Of a DNA stretch of 64,000 bases, positions 19,354-28,814 are shown one piece after another (position 1 is the stretch's first letter; each line of letters opens with the position of its first letter). Source of the stretch: Agromyces sp. S2-1-8 (GTDB taxonomy: Bacteria; Actinomycetota; Actinomycetes; Actinomycetales; Microbacteriaceae); contig NZ_JAJOLP010000001.1 in assembly GCF_021129215.1 (NCBI RefSeq), positions 1,798,001-1,862,000 on the forward strand. Direction: 5' to 3'. The translations under genes were made by a program, and so were the position numbers. The notes beneath the pieces are model-generated. The model had not been told where the DNA came from. It did not search any database and was given only the letters and a program-made list of their open reading frames with translations.

Positions 19354-19751
19354 TGCTCGGGCGTGAAGCCGAGCGCGAGCGAATTCATGCAGTAGCGGTC
19401 GCCGGTCGGCGTGCCGAACCCGTCGGGGAAGACGTGCCCCAGGTGCGAGCCGCACGCCGCGCAGCGGACCTCGGTGCGCACCATGCCGAGGGTGCGGTCC
19501 TCGATGAGCTCGACCGCCTCGGGCCGCACCGACTCGTAGAAGCTCGGCCAGCCGCACCCCGAGTCGAACTTGGTGCCGCTCTTGAAGAGCTCGGCACCGC
19601 ATGCGCCGCAGGTGTAGACGCCGGCGCGCTCCTCGTCGAGCAGTTCGCCCGACCACGGCCGCTCGGTCGCGGCCTCACGGAGCACCGAGTACCGTGCGGG
19701 GTCGAGCTCGGCGCGCCATTCCTCATCGCTCTTCTGCACCGGGTGTGACAT
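19350..19751 (-). CDS. msrB: Peptide-methionine (R)-S-oxide reductase
   Basis: The 133-residue enzyme reduces methionine-R-sulfoxide in oxidised proteins. Two zinc CxxC pairs are present (YTCGACGAEL and VRCAACGSHLG). The substrate-binding SGCGWPSF and the catalytic Cys in DRYCMNSLAL are intact. The length is typical. It is the first gene of a two-gene unit with the nitroreductase. Confidence 0.95.
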   Translation of the reverse strand: MSHPVQKSDEEWRAELDPARYSVLREAATERPWSGELLDEERAGVYTCGACGAELFKSGTKFDSGCGWPSFYESVRPEAVELIEDRTLGMVRTEVRCAACGSHLGHVFPDGFGTPTGDRYCMNSLALGFTPEQ

Positions 19752-19942
19752 GGGCGCTCCTCTCGTTCACGGGGTCGGTTCCATCGTCGCAGTTCTCAGG
19801 GGCGGCGACGACATCGGATGCAACGCCGCGAGCGGCCCGGCTGTTCCGCGGTGACACACGCCGCCATGCGGCGGCCTCTCGGCGAGCGTTGCCTAGGATG
19901 TGCTGCAGGCGGGCCGCCCGGCTCGCGCGACGGGAGGACCGG

Positions 19943-20239
19943 ATGAGCGCCGAGCGCGTGCCGCACCGCCCCGACGACGCCCCGCTCGACGATCGCCAGT
20001 TGCGCGTGCTCGCCTTCGAGGCGCGCGCGTGGCAGCAGCCGGCCCGCAAGGCCGAGGCGATCCGCGACGAGTTCGGCATCTCGGCCGCCCGTTACTATCG
20101 GATCCTCGGCGAGCTCATCGATTCGCCGGCGGCGCTGCGCCACGACCCGATGCTCGTCAAGCGACTGCAACGCCTGCGGTCCGCACGCCGCGCGGCGAGA
20201 TCGCAACGTTCGCTCTCCCTCGGCCGACCGCTCGACTGA
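19943..20239 (+). CDS. DUF3263 small helical protein
   Basis: The 98-residue protein has LDDRQLRVLAFEARAWQQPARKAEAIRDEFGISAARYYRILGELID-type helices, the DUF3263 signature, which looks like a helix-turn-helix fold. GGGAGGA stands 6 nt before the ATG. It precedes the LytR_C gene, cold-shock gene and groEL, an order seen in other actinobacteria. Its function is not established; a DNA-binding role is inferred. Confidence 0.85.
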   Translation: MSAERVPHRPDDAPLDDRQLRVLAFEARAWQQPARKAEAIRDEFGISAARYYRILGELIDSPAALRHDPMLVKRLQRLRSARRAARSQRSLSLGRPLD

Positions 20240-20266
20240 GCCGGCCCCGACCCCGATCTGGACCCC

Positions 20267-20812
20267 ATGGCGCAGAAGTTCCCCCGCGACCGCTTCGACT
20301 CGATCCCGCACGGCATCGACCGCGTCGGCGCGCATCGCGCTCCCGCCCGCCGCGGTGCGAAGTGGATCAGGTTCGGCTGGGCGGCGCTCGCGACCGTCGT
20401 GCTCGCCGGCATCGGCATCGCGGGGGTCATGATCTTCAACGACCGCCTCGACATCTCGGGCGGCGGGCCCGCTGCGACGGCGTCGGCGTCGCCCGCCGCC
20501 ACGGCCCCGCCGACGATCGCACCGGTGCCGGTGACGGTGCTCAACGGCACCTCGACGGCGGGCCTCGCGGCGAAGGCGAGCGAGACGCTGACGGCCGGCG
20601 GGGTCACGGTGGGCGCCACCGCGAACGCCAGCGAGAACGACATCACGGAGACGGTCGTCTATTATGCGACACCCGACCTCGAGGGCGCGGCGCGCGGGGT
20701 CGCCGGACTCCTGCCGGAAGCCGACGTCCGGTTGTCGGAGAGCTTCGCCGAGACGGGCACGCCGCTCGTCCTCGTCCTGGGCTCCGACTACGCGGAGGCG
20801 TCCGCCGGCTGA
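20267..20812 (+). CDS. Membrane-anchored LytR_C domain protein
   Basis: The 181-residue protein has a basic cytoplasmic N-terminus (1-33), one membrane helix (about 36-58) and a low-complexity Ala/Ser/Pro linker (66-88). The extracytoplasmic LytR C-terminal domain follows (PVTVLNGTSTAGLAAKASETL...TPLVLVLGSDYAE). It lacks the LCP phosphotransferase domain. Stand-alone LytR_C proteins occur next to DUF3263 genes in actinobacteria and are assumed to act at the cell wall. Confidence 0.85.
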   Translation: MAQKFPRDRFDSIPHGIDRVGAHRAPARRGAKWIRFGWAALATVVLAGIGIAGVMIFNDRLDISGGGPAATASASPAATAPPTIAPVPVTVLNGTSTAGLAAKASETLTAGGVTVGATANASENDITETVVYYATPDLEGAARGVAGLLPEADVRLSESFAETGTPLVLVLGSDYAEASAG

Positions 20813-21022
20813 TCGCCCGCGAATCGTTGCCATTCTGCGACCATTCGTTGCATCGGACCCCTTGTGCGCGGGATGTCGGGTCTGTGAGTATCTGGAATTG
20901 GTCGCTCGCGCCCGCGCTGTGCAGGCGCCCCCTCGGGGCTCGTGCCAGTGCATCGACTGAGCCGGCCCGGTACAGGCGACAGGCACGTGCTGATCGACAC
21001 ACTGCAGTTATGGGAGCAACGC

Positions 21023-21226
21023 ATGGCGAACGGAACCGTCAAGTGGTTCAACGCTGAAAAGGGATACGGTTTCATCACCGTCGACGACGGCAGCCAGGAC
21101 GTCTTCGTCCACTACTCGGCCATCGACATGGCCGGGTACAAGGTGCTCGAAGAGGGCCAGCAGGTCGTCTTCGAGGTCGGCACCGGGTCGAAGGGGCCGC
21201 AGGCCGAGGCGGTGCGTCCCGCCTGA
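21023..21226 (+). CDS. cspA: Cold-shock protein (CspA family)
   Basis: The 67-residue single OB-fold protein has RNP1 (KGYGFITV) and RNP2 (VFVHYSAI) and would act as an RNA chaperone. The ATG at 21023 gives the family N-terminus [14 protein letters not shown]; the open frame upstream is non-coding leader. The long upstream stretch (20813-21022) may be an extended cold-shock 5' leader, although no conserved cold box was recognised. Confidence 0.95.
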   Translation: MANGTVKWFNAEKGYGFITVDDGSQDVFVHYSAIDMAGYKVLEEGQQVVFEVGTGSKGPQAEAVRPA

Positions 21227-21242
21227 GCGTCATCCGAGCGTC

Positions 21243-21274
21243 CCGAACGCGTCGCCGATCGGCGGCGCGTTCGG
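21243..21274 (+). terminator. Terminator of the cold-shock gene
   Basis: A 14-bp stem (one G-U pair) with a GATC loop starts 17 nt after the stop codon. Confidence 0.7.
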
Positions 21275-21364
21275 TGTTCGTGGGGTTCGTCGCGCGACCC
21301 GGCGAGGTGCGGCGGGCGCGGCGTGTCCCGGGCCGCATCCCGGCCGGCGAAGCCCGGCGATGGC

Positions 21365-21370
21365 TACGAT
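21365..21370 (+). promoter_or_regulatory. -10 element of the DUF3048 gene (leaderless start)
   Basis: TACGAT ends 6 nt before the ATG at 21377. Confidence 0.4.
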
Positions 21371-21376
21371 GACGGC

Positions 21377-22429
21377 ATGGTCAAGGGGGTCCGCCCGGGC
21401 GCGAGACGTGCGATCGCCGTCCTCGTGCTCGCCGCGGCGGTGCTCGTCACCGCGGCGTGCCAGTCGTCACCGCCCGAACCGACGGAGGCGCCGACGCCGT
21501 CGGCCGAACCGCGGCCGGTCGGGACGTCGCAGCCCGTCGCGGTCTCGTTCTCGCCGCTGCGCGGCACCACGACCGACCCCGCGGCGCCCGCGCACCCGTC
21601 GCTCGCGGTCAAGATCGACGACCACGAGGAGGCGCGGCCGCAGATCGCGCTCAACCGCACCGACCTCGTCTTCGAGGAGCTCGTCGAGGGCGGCATCACC
21701 CGCTACATCGCGGTCTGGCACTCGGACGTGCCGGACAGTGTGGGACCGGTCCGGTCGATCCGGCCGATGGATCCCGACATCGTGACGCCGCTCGGCGGCA
21801 TCATCGCGTACTCGGGCGGGCAGGACCAGTTCGTCGCGATGATGATGGCGACCCCGCTCAAGAACATCGTGTTCGACTACGACGACACCGGTCTCTTCCA
21901 CCGCGCTGACGAGCGGCCGGGACCGCACGACGTGATCCTGCGCTCGAAGGAGGCGGTCGGGCGCAACGCGAAGCTCGATCCGCCGCCGGTGCAGTTCGCG
22001 TACGGCACGGCCGACCCGCTCGCCGACCCCGCCCTGAAGGCGGCACCGACCTCGAAGATCGCGCTCGTGTTCTCCGATGCCCGAAACCCCTCGTGGGACT
22101 GGGACGCGGGCACCTCGAGCTGGCTCCGCTCGCAGGAGGGGCGGGCCGACACGCAGGAGGGCGGCGAACGCGTCCGTGCGACGAATGTCGTCACGATGCG
22201 GGTCGGCATCGACTGGCGATACGGCGAGGTGCCGAAGACGGTGATGGTCGGCTCGGGGGAGGTGTGGGTCTCGAGCGCCGGGCGCACCGCCCACGGAACC
22301 TGGAAGAAGGACTCGCAGGCGGCGCCGATCGTGCTCACCGCCGACGACGGGTCGCCGCTTCGGCTCGCGCCGGGCAACACCTGGATCGAACTCGTGCCGA
22401 AGTCGGGTTCGGTGAAGTTCGCGCCCTGA
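21377..22429 (+). CDS. DUF3048 (YerB-like) lipoprotein
   Basis: The 350-residue precursor has a signal peptide ending in a lipobox (VTAAC, Cys at about residue 28), then a Pro/Thr/Glu linker. The DUF3048 body contains SLAVKIDDHEEARPQIALNRTDLVFEELVEGGITRYIAVWHSD, VGPVRSIRPMD and the C-terminal HGTWKK...ELVPKSG. YerB relatives are surface lipoproteins of unclear function. The ATG is favoured by a -10 hexamer 6 nt upstream. Confidence 0.88.
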   Translation: MVKGVRPGARRAIAVLVLAAAVLVTAACQSSPPEPTEAPTPSAEPRPVGTSQPVAVSFSPLRGTTTDPAAPAHPSLAVKIDDHEEARPQIALNRTDLVFEELVEGGITRYIAVWHSDVPDSVGPVRSIRPMDPDIVTPLGGIIAYSGGQDQFVAMMMATPLKNIVFDYDDTGLFHRADERPGPHDVILRSKEAVGRNAKLDPPPVQFAYGTADPLADPALKAAPTSKIALVFSDARNPSWDWDAGTSSWLRSQEGRADTQEGGERVRATNVVTMRVGIDWRYGEVPKTVMVGSGEVWVSSAGRTAHGTWKKDSQAAPIVLTADDGSPLRLAPGNTWIELVPKSGSVKFAP

Positions 22430-22523
22430 ACGGCGCCGGCCACGAGGCATCCGGGAGGTCTCGGACCGCCGCGCACGCAGCGGCGGGTGTTCGCCGCGAG
22501 CGTGCGGAAGGGTCCGGTGCTCG

Positions 22524-22550
22524 CTTGCACTCCCAGCACGAGAGTGCCAG
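22524..22550 (+). promoter_or_regulatory. Upstream CIRCE-like operator of groEL
   Basis: CTTGCACTC-N9-GAGTGCCAG matches the CIRCE consensus in both GCACTC/GAGTGC cores with the correct 9-nt spacer. It covers the -35 element and spacer of the groEL promoter, so HrcA binding here would block RNA polymerase. Confidence 0.75.
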
Positions 22551-22553
22551 AAT
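22525..22553 (+). promoter_or_regulatory. groEL promoter
   Basis: -35 TTGCAC (22525-22530), a 17-nt spacer and -10 CAGAAT (22548-22553) place the transcription start near 22560, inside the second CIRCE element. Confidence 0.6.
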
Positions 22554-22557
22554 CGTC

Positions 22558-24248
<1,691 letters not shown>

Positions 24249-24267
24249 GCAGTCCGCACGAAATGCG

Positions 24268-24299
24268 CGAAGGGCGCCTCCCCCGGGAGGCGCCCTTCG
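24268..24299 (+). terminator. groEL terminator
   Basis: A 14-bp GC stem (CGAAGGGCGCCTCC and its complement) with a 4-nt loop starts 19 nt after the groEL stop. It also faces the end of the convergent WXG100 gene. Confidence 0.75.
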
Positions 24300-24404
24300 T
24301 CGTGTCCGCCCGCCGGGCGTCCGCCGGCGACAGGTCGAGCGGTGTCTCGTTCGTCATGGACCCGGTCTCGGGCACGTGGCACCGACGCCGGGAATGCGCC
24401 CGGC

Positions 24405-24695
24405 TCAGCGCAGGAAGAGCCGGGCGTTCGACTGCTCGGCGTCGGCGTACTGCGCCGCGGCGAGCCCGAGTGCGCGATTGAGACCGACGAGGCTCTGCTC
24501 GACCTGCAACTGCGTGGCCCGCCAGTCGGCGACCGCGCCCTGGAAGGCCGACGACGCCTGGCCCGACCACGACGACTGCAGCCCGGTGAGCTGCGACATG
24601 AGCGCCGCGACGTCGGACTGGATGCGCCCGATCGTGCCCTGCACGGTCTGGGTCGCGGCGGAGACCTGGTCGGCGTCGACGTGATAGCTGGTCAT
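24405..24695 (-). CDS. WXG100 (ESAT-6-like) family protein
   Basis: The 96-residue helical hairpin protein has the WSG turn (LQSSWSGQASSAFQGAV) flanked by two amphipathic helices, the hallmark of type VII secretion substrates. No EccC-type ATPase, partner WXG100 gene or LXG toxin is nearby, so it is an orphan in this window. The C-terminal YxxxE-type signal is not clear: ALGLAAAQYADAEQSNARLFLR has Y...E with three residues between. Confidence 0.85.
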   Translation of the reverse strand: MTSYHVDADQVSAATQTVQGTIGRIQSDVAALMSQLTGLQSSWSGQASSAFQGAVADWRATQLQVEQSLVGLNRALGLAAAQYADAEQSNARLFLR

Positions 24696-24818
24696 GGGAG
24701 TCCCTCTCGTTCGGTGTCTTCCCGAACGTTAGGCGGGCGCGTCCGCTCGGGACCGCGAGTCCGCTGCCGTCGTGCACTGACGGCGCACGTCGGCGGCTGT
24801 CGAGGACGGGTCCGCGGC

Positions 24819-26633
24819 TCAGGCCTCGACGATCGACTGCGGAGCGGCGGCGGAACCGGCGAGCGGCAGCATGACGCGGAAGGTCGCGCCGCCGCCGGGC
24901 GTCTCGACGACGTCGACGCTGCCGTTGTGGGCCGCGACGATCGACGAGACGATCGCGAGCCCGAGACCGGAGCCCCCGGTCTCGCGCGTGCGCGAGGTGT
25001 CGGCGCGCCAGAACCGCTGGAAGATCTTCTCGCGGATCTGCGGCGGGATGCCCTCGCCGTGGTCGATCACCTCGACCATTGCCCGCTCGTCGGCCGGGTC
25101 GATGCTCACCCTGATCTCGATCGGCGAGCCGTCGTTCGTGAAGCGCATCGCGTTGCCCATCAGGTTCGTGATGACCTGGCGGATCTTGTTCTCCTCGGCG
25201 AGCACGACGGCGCGCTGCACGGGGGCGGGTTCACCGGACCCGATGGGCACCGGCATCGTGGGCGCGGGCCCGGTGGGCTCGCCGGCCGATGCGGCTGCGG
25301 ATGCCTCGAGCTCGATGCCGGCGGCGTCGAGCTGGCGCCGTCGCTGCGCCTCGCGTCCGGCCGCGCGCGAAGAGGTGCGCCGCGGCGCCGGTGCGAGTCG
25401 TCGGCCACGGAGTCGCGCGAGGGTCGCGCCGGCGAACGCGATCGCGCCGGTCGAGCGCATGGGGGCCTGCTCGAGGTCGACGGCGAGCTCCACGGGCTCC
25501 GAGGCGTCCTCGACGGTGCCGGCCTCGGGGGCGATGACCGTCACGGTGCGGTCGGGATGGGCCGCCATCGTGTCGAGCGCTGCGTCGCGGGCGAGCGGAA
25601 CCAGGTCGACCTCGGCGAGTTCGAGCGGCTTCGCCTCGTCGAGGCGGGCGAGCGCGAGGAGGTCTTCGACGAGACCGCCCATGCGGATGGCCTCCTTCTC
25701 GATGCGCTCCATCGCCTGGCCGACCTCTTCGGGCGACTGCAGTGCGCCCATGCGGTAGAGCTCGGCGTAGCCGCGGACCGAGACGAGCGGCGTGCGCAGC
25801 TCGTGCGATGCGTCGCCGACGAAGCGGCGCATCTGGTCGATCGTGCGCGCGCGGTCGCGGAAGGCGCGGTCGATGCGGTTGAGCATCGTGTTGAGCGACC
25901 GGTTCAGCCGGCCGACCTCGGTGTTCGGGGTGGCGCCGCCGAGGCGCTGGCTGAAGTCGCCGTCGGCGATCGCGGCGGCCGTGCGCTCGACCTCGCGGAG
26001 CGGCGCGAAGGTGCTCGTCACCAGCATCCGGGTGAGCAGCGCCCCGACGAGCACGACGCCGAGCCCGAAGCCGAAGAAGATCGTCAGGTAGACCGCGAGC
26101 AGGCGCTCGGTGTCCTTCGACGAGATCGCGATCACGATCGGCACGAGGGTGCCGTGCGAGTCGGCGGTGACGAGCGTCGTCACGGCGCGGAAGGTCGGCT
26201 CGTCGGCGTCGTCGTCGAGGGCGAACGTCCGGTAGCCCCCGTCGTTGAGCGAGGTGACCTTCCCCTGCGTGAGCGTCTTGGGGATCCGCGGCCAGTCGGC
26301 CTCGGGCCGGTCCTCCCAGTTGCTGCGGAGGTACTCGCCGCTCGAGGTGTAGATCGCCACGAAGACGTCGTCGCTCGGCCTGAAGTCGAGCTGGTTGAGG
26401 TTCGTCTGCGCCCGGGGCCGGTCGCTGTCGATCTCGAAGTACTTCGTGAGCCCGTCGCCCGAGGCGAGCGACTGGAGCTTCGACTCCATCTGGTCCTCGA
26501 CGTACGAGCGCAGCATCGCGGCCGTGCCGATGCCCGAGACGAGCAGCCCGAGCGTCAGCATGAGCACCGTCACACCGGTGATCTTGGTGCGCAGCGAGAT
26601 GCGGTTCCACCGCTCGAACATCGTCTGATTCAT
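24819..26633 (-). CDS. HAMP-domain sensor histidine kinase with an inserted linker in its ATPase region
   Basis: The 604-residue kinase has TM1 (about 18-40), an extracytoplasmic sensor region (about 41-177), TM2 (about 178-202), HAMP (about 203-255) and a DHp domain with the phosphorylated His277 in SHELRTP. The HATPase domain has its N box (NLMGNAMRFTNDG, about 490-502), DHGEGI and GGSGLGLAIV. Between DHp/early HATPase and the N box is an extra ~100-residue low-complexity Arg/Ala/Pro segment (about 375-475). It lies downstream of its response regulator on the same strand, separated by about 30 nt. TcrY/TrcS-type kinases are the closest recognisable group. Confidence 0.9.
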   Translation of the reverse strand: MNQTMFERWNRISLRTKITGVTVLMLTLGLLVSGIGTAAMLRSYVEDQMESKLQSLASGDGLTKYFEIDSDRPRAQTNLNQLDFRPSDDVFVAIYTSSGEYLRSNWEDRPEADWPRIPKTLTQGKVTSLNDGGYRTFALDDDADEPTFRAVTTLVTADSHGTLVPIVIAISSKDTERLLAVYLTIFFGFGLGVVLVGALLTRMLVTSTFAPLREVERTAAAIADGDFSQRLGGATPNTEVGRLNRSLNTMLNRIDRAFRDRARTIDQMRRFVGDASHELRTPLVSVRGYAELYRMGALQSPEEVGQAMERIEKEAIRMGGLVEDLLALARLDEAKPLELAEVDLVPLARDAALDTMAAHPDRTVTVIAPEAGTVEDASEPVELAVDLEQAPMRSTGAIAFAGATLARLRGRRLAPAPRRTSSRAAGREAQRRRQLDAAGIELEASAAASAGEPTGPAPTMPVPIGSGEPAPVQRAVVLAEENKIRQVITNLMGNAMRFTNDGSPIEIRVSIDPADERAMVEVIDHGEGIPPQIREKIFQRFWRADTSRTRETGGSGLGLAIVSSIVAAHNGSVDVVETPGGGATFRVMLPLAGSAAAPQSIVEA

Positions 26634-26664
26634 GGCTGGCCGAGTCTAGGCGGCGGAAGCTGGG

Positions 26665-27357
26665 TCAGGGCTTGGAGCTCTTCAGCATGTAGCCGAACCC
26701 GCGCTTGGTCTGGATGAGCGGCTCGGCCGAGTGCTGGTCGAGCTTGCGGCGCAGGTACGAGATGTAGCTCTCGACGATGCCGGCGTCGCCGTTGAAGTCG
26801 TACTCCCAGACGTGGTCGAGGATCTGCGCCTTCGACAGCACCCGGTTGGGGTTCAGCATGAGGTAGCGGAGCAGCTTGAACTCGGTGGGCGAGAGCTCCA
26901 CCGGCACGTCGCCGACGAGCACCTCGTGGGTGTCCTGGTCCATCGTGAGCTCGCCGGTGCGGATGACCGCGTCCTCCTCGGCGTGCATCGTGCGCCGCAG
27001 GATGGCCTTGATGCGCGCGACGATCTCGTCGAGGGAGAAGGGCTTCGTCACGTAGTCGTCGCCGCCGACGGTGAGGCCGGTGATCTTGTCCTCGGTGTCG
27101 TCCTTCGCGGTGAGGAAGAGGATCGGCGCGGTGTACCCGGCCGAGCGCAGCCGCTTGGTGACGCCGAAGCCGTTCATGTCGGGCAGCATGACGTCGAGGA
27201 TGATGAGGTCGGGCTCCTCCTCGAGCACGGCCGAGATGGTCTGCGCGCCGTTGCCCACGGCGCGCACCGCGAAGCCCGCGAACCGCAGGCTGGTGGTGAG
27301 GAGGTCGCGGATGTTGGGCTCGTCGTCGACGATGAGAATGCGAGGTCCGTCGCTCAT
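26665..27357 (-). CDS. OmpR/PhoB-family response regulator
   Basis: The 230-residue protein has a receiver domain (acidic pocket DDE at 11-13, Asp55 in ILDVMLPD, Lys in VTKPFS) and a winged-helix output domain (SPTEFKLLRYLMLNPNRVLSK...QTKRGFGYML). It pairs with the HAMP kinase just downstream and resembles the TcrX/TrcR/MprA group; the signal is unknown. The ATG at 27357 is chosen because it begins MSDGPRILIVDDE and lies 6 nt from a GAGAAT hexamer. Confidence 0.92.
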   Translation of the reverse strand: MSDGPRILIVDDEPNIRDLLTTSLRFAGFAVRAVGNGAQTISAVLEEEPDLIILDVMLPDMNGFGVTKRLRSAGYTAPILFLTAKDDTEDKITGLTVGGDDYVTKPFSLDEIVARIKAILRRTMHAEEDAVIRTGELTMDQDTHEVLVGDVPVELSPTEFKLLRYLMLNPNRVLSKAQILDHVWEYDFNGDAGIVESYISYLRRKLDQHSAEPLIQTKRGFGYMLKSSKP

Positions 27358-27363
27358 GGCTCG

Positions 27364-27369
27364 ATTCTC
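27364..27369 (-). promoter_or_regulatory. -10 element of the response-regulator operon (leaderless start)
   Basis: GAGAAT on the minus strand lies 6 nt before the ATG at 27357. Confidence 0.35.
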
Positions 27370-27413
27370 TTGACGTTTGCTGAAACGTGGCTGTGAGTCG
27401 TGTGGGCGGCGGG

Positions 27414-28088
27414 TCAGTGCGGCGCGTCGACGATGCGGATGCAGCATGCGCCCGCCCCGGGGTCGAGCATGACGCGTTCGGGGTCGGACCCGGTCGAGTC
27501 GGCCATGCCGCAGACGAGGGCGTGGTTGAGTTCGCACACCACGCCGGGGTTCTCGCGGGCGAGCCGATGGAACGGGCAGGTGCCGAGCACGACCCCCTCG
27601 CCGCCGTCGTCGCGCGGTTCGAGGCCGGCGTCGCCGAGCGCCTCGGTGAGGTCGCCGGATGCCTCGGCGAGACGCCGCCCAGCTCGTTCGGCCGCGTCGC
27701 GCAGCGCGTCGCGCACCGGGACCCCCTCGTCGACGGCTCGGCCGATCGCCTCGGCCATGACGCCGCCGCCGAGCTCGTAGAGCCGGGCCGGGATGCTGAA
27801 GGCGATCTCGTCGTCGGCGCGCCGGTAGAGCTTCGCGGGTCGGCCCGCCCCCGGTCCTGATCGGCCGGTCAGGCGGCGCGACTCGGTCGCGAGCAGACCG
27901 GCGTCCGCGAGGCGGTCGAGGTGGAACGCGGCCGTCGATCGCGGCAGGTCGAGCACCTCGGCGACGTGATCGCGACCGACGGCGTCGCGGCTCGCCGAGA
28001 CGGTGCGGTAGACGCGTCTGCGGATCGGGTCGGCGAGGGCGCCGACCGCCCGGATCGCGTCGGCGTCGCCCTGCGCTGCGGAGGCCAT
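27414..28088 (-). CDS. Winged-helix transcription regulator with Cys-rich C-terminal (probable Fe-S) domain
   Basis: The 224-residue protein has an N-terminal ArsR/MarR-like HTH (ALADPIRRRVYRTVSASRDAVGRDHVAEVLDLPRSTAAFHLDRLADAGLL, about 17-66) and a basic linker. The C-terminal domain has clustered cysteines: GTCPFH, VVCELNHALVCGM and GACCIRI. This pattern resembles actinobacterial SufR-type and related metalloregulators that hold a redox cluster. It is divergent from folE, with overlapping promoters around a palindrome (28100-28117), so it probably represses the pterin operon and itself. The ligand is inferred. Confidence 0.8.
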   Translation of the reverse strand: MASAAQGDADAIRAVGALADPIRRRVYRTVSASRDAVGRDHVAEVLDLPRSTAAFHLDRLADAGLLATESRRLTGRSGPGAGRPAKLYRRADDEIAFSIPARLYELGGGVMAEAIGRAVDEGVPVRDALRDAAERAGRRLAEASGDLTEALGDAGLEPRDDGGEGVVLGTCPFHRLARENPGVVCELNHALVCGMADSTGSDPERVMLDPGAGACCIRIVDAPH

Positions 28089-28094
28089 GGCCCG

Positions 28095-28100
28095 ATCATA
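28095..28100 (-). promoter_or_regulatory. -10 element of the Cys-rich regulator gene (leaderless start)
   Basis: TATGAT on the minus strand lies 6 nt before the ATG at 28088. Confidence 0.5.
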
Positions 28101-28117
28101 TCTCTAAATGCAGAAAT
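28100..28117. promoter_or_regulatory. Candidate operator between the regulator and folE
   Basis: The imperfect palindrome ATCTCT-N6-AGAAAT (five of six pairs match) lies just upstream of the folE -35 and abuts the regulator's own -10. This is a suitable place for one repressor to control both directions. Confidence 0.4.
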
Positions 28118-28119
28118 CA

Positions 28120-28148
28120 TTGACAAAAGAATCACGCGGGCCTAGCCT
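28120..28148 (+). promoter_or_regulatory. folE operon promoter
   Basis: A consensus -35 TTGACA (28120-28125), a 17-nt spacer and -10 TAGCCT (28143-28148). Confidence 0.75.
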
Positions 28149-28174
28149 CGGCATCGAGGGCCCGGGAGGTGCGC

Positions 28175-28813
28175 ATGACGTCGATCGAACTCGCAGGGGC
28201 GGCCGAGGTGCCGAGACTCCACGCCGTCACCGCCGACGAGGCGCCGGAGCGTGCCGTCGACCGCGAGGGGGCCGCCCGCGCGGTGCGGGCGCTGCTCGTC
28301 GCGCTCGGCCGCGACGTCGAGAGCGAGCACCTCGCCGACACCCCGCGACGCGTGGCCGACGCCTTCATCGAGCTCCTGACGCCGCGGCCGTTCTCGCCGA
28401 CGACCTTCCCCGGCGAGGGCTACGGCGAACTCGTGGTCGTCCGCGACATCCCGTTCGACTCCCTCTGCGAGCACCACCTGCTGCCCTTCCGCGGCGTCGC
28501 CCACCTCGGCTACGTCCCCGGCGACCGCATCATCGGGCTCTCGAAGCTCGCCCGCGTGGTCGAGCAGTACGCCCGGGACCTGCAGGTGCAGGAGCGGCTG
28601 ACACGGCAGATCGCCGACCGCCTCGTCGAGGTGCTCGAGCCCGACGGGGTCGGCGTCGTGCTCGAGGCCGAGCACCTCTGCATGTCGCTCCGCGGCGTGC
28701 AGGTGCCGGGCACGCGCACCGTCACGAGCTCGCTCGCGGGCGTCGTGCGCGACGACGACCGCGTCCGCCGCGAGTTCCTCGAGCGCTGCGGCATCGGCAG
28801 AACGGAGAACTGA
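28175..28813 (+). CDS. folE: GTP cyclohydrolase I
   Basis: The 212-residue enzyme converts GTP to 7,8-dihydroneopterin triphosphate. Zinc ligands are visible in SLCEHHLLPF and AEHLCMSLRG. The family motifs GYVPGDRIIGLSKLARVV, QVQERLTRQIA and GVQVPGTRTVTSSLAG are intact. GGGAGG ends 5 nt before the ATG at 28175, which is preferred to a GTG six bases upstream. It is the first gene of an operon with a FAD reductase, a folP2-type DHPS paralogue and a RibD/DHFR-like reductase. No folB or folK is present. Confidence 0.94.
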   Translation: MTSIELAGAAEVPRLHAVTADEAPERAVDREGAARAVRALLVALGRDVESEHLADTPRRVADAFIELLTPRPFSPTTFPGEGYGELVVVRDIPFDSLCEHHLLPFRGVAHLGYVPGDRIIGLSKLARVVEQYARDLQVQERLTRQIADRLVEVLEPDGVGVVLEAEHLCMSLRGVQVPGTRTVTSSLAGVVRDDDRVRREFLERCGIGRTEN

Positions 28814-28814
28814 G

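Noticed and set aside
28169..28177. GTG at 28169 as the folE start
   Set aside because: It overlaps the GGGAGG ribosome-binding site, whereas the ATG at 28175 has correct spacing.
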